5,955 nucleotides of DNA from an uncultured Bacilli bacterium (GTDB lineage: Bacteria > Bacillota_I > Bacilli_A > RF39 > UBA660), in NCBI GenBank assembly GCA_947623755.1, contig CANQHB010000059.1:1-5955 (forward strand), read 5' to 3'. The notes beneath the pieces were generated by a model that was not told where the DNA came from, did not search any database, and saw only the letters and a program-made list of their open reading frames with translations. The position numbers and the translations under genes were made by a program. Each line of letters starts with the position of its first letter. Position 1 is the first letter of the stretch. Shown piece after piece: positions 5,286 through 5,955 of the stretch.

Positions 5286-5955
5286 ATTTTTTCAGAATTA
5301 GTTTATATACTTCTTCATGAATAGCGTCAATAGTTTTTAAAGTATTATTTTCAACACAATTTATGATATCATAATTATAAAGCTTAGCTAATTCTAGATA
5401 GGCTTTTTCGCCTAAATGTAAATATTTTTCGTTAGCTTCCGCTTCATCAGGCAATTCTAATCTATTCTTTTTTAGAATACAAGCATATTCATAAGGCATA
5501 TAAAGCAAGATAACTTGATTAGGACGTGGTAATTCCATAATTTCATATTCTAGGGTATCTATTTTAGCATACATTTTTTGCCTTTCTTGGAAGTCTTCAA
5601 TAAAACCACCACGATGAGCCATATTACTAGTAACATAACGGTCCACAATTAAAATGTAGCCTTCGCTTAAGTACTTTTGCATTAAAGGAAGATGATAACG
5701 CCGGTCGGCCGCATAATAACTTATGGCAGTTAGAGGGTCAACATTACCTCCACCCTCTTTAAAAAAGCCATGATTAGTTTTTAAAAGTTCTTCACACATA
5801 GCGGGTTTGCCTAAAAGACAGGCCCCAATAATTTTTCCCGTGGGACTATCATACATAGGATAAGACATTTGGGCAACTTTGTAGCCCTCTTTTTTTAAAC
5901 GTTCTACTAATTTAGTAGTTTGTGTTTCTTTACCAGAACAATCGGTTCCTTCAAT
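5284..5955 (-). CDS. tmk: Thymidylate kinase-like protein, 5' end beyond the window
   Basis: Thymidylate kinase phosphorylates dTMP to dTDP for DNA synthesis. The frame stays open to the right edge: before the first internal Met (5868) it continues for 29 more codons, including a P-loop, so that Met is not the start. The visible 223 residues begin IEGTDCSGKETQT; numbering from the edge, the P-loop is 3-11. Then come SYPMYDSPTGK (31-41), AADR (82-85, nucleotide-site region), the family signature DRYVTSN..HRG (105-116), and a basic-acidic LID-like stretch around 160-180. Probably fewer than ten residues are missing, by comparison with the family length. The P-loop has Glu where Ser or Thr normally follows GK, with Thr one position later. 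It ends in a terminator and is a separate unit from the metB-like operon. The kinase family is clear; dTMP as substrate is the likeliest reading but another deoxynucleotide is possible. Confidence 0.82.
   Translation of the reverse strand: MEGTDCSGKETQTTKLVERLKKEGYKVAQMSYPMYDSPTGKIIGACLLGKPAMCEELLKTNHGFFKEGGGNVDPLTAISYYAADRRYHLPLMQKYLSEGYILIVDRYVTSNMAHRGGFIEDFQERQKMYAKIDTLEYEIMELPRPNQVILLYMPYEYACILKKNRLELPDEAEANEKYLHLGEKAYLELAKLYNYDIINCVENNTLKTIDAIHEEVYKLILKK

Noticed and set aside
5866..5868. ATG as the start of the thymidylate kinase-like gene
   Set aside because: The frame continues upstream without a stop and encodes the P-loop, which the enzyme needs; the true start lies beyond the window.

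Overview
The window is an AT-rich stretch carrying six genes, all on the minus strand and packed with gaps of 1 to about 120 bases. All six Trp codons fall in intact frames as TGG, and no frame is broken by TGA, so the standard bacterial code (table 11) is in use. GGAGG-type Shine-Dalgarno sites, occasional TTG starts, AT-rich intrinsic terminators and a meso-diaminopimelate (meso-DAP) wall pathway suggest a low-GC Gram-positive relative (Bacillota or a neighbouring lineage). This placement is an inference; no marker gene fixes the species.

Reading in the direction of transcription (right to left):
- 5955-5284: the 3' nine-tenths or more of a thymidylate kinase-like gene. Its first few codons lie outside the window, and it ends in a hairpin terminator.
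- About 5224-5165: a near-consensus housekeeping promoter (TTGACA, 17 bp, TATACT) and a strong ribosome-binding site, which open a three-gene operon.
- 5160-1651: the operon itself, made of a PLP-dependent trans-sulfuration enzyme (cystathionine gamma-synthase or lyase type), diaminopimelate epimerase (dapF) and UDP-MurNAc-tripeptide synthetase (murE). It closes with a T-rich terminator at 1666-1632.
- 1590-33: a second pair, a stand-alone PduL-type phosphotransacylase and a tRNA-dihydrouridine synthase (dusB). Their reading frames overlap by 17 bases, and dusB starts at TTG.
- The left edge is a hairpin flanked by T-tracts on both strands, probably a bidirectional terminator.

The operon has a clear logic. 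DapF makes meso-DAP from LL-DAP, and MurE carries the DNPR motif typical of enzymes that add meso-DAP to UDP-MurNAc-L-Ala-D-Glu. The two genes are one base apart. The upstream sulfur amino-acid gene draws on homoserine, another branch of the aspartate family. PduL and DusB have no obvious shared pathway.

I found no mobile element, CRISPR array, tRNA, rRNA or defence gene. This looks like ordinary core-genome sequence, and I see no evidence of a new biological system. The points worth a second look are the operon arrangement, the PduL without a targeting extension, the altered kinase P-loop, and the start-codon and terminator details.
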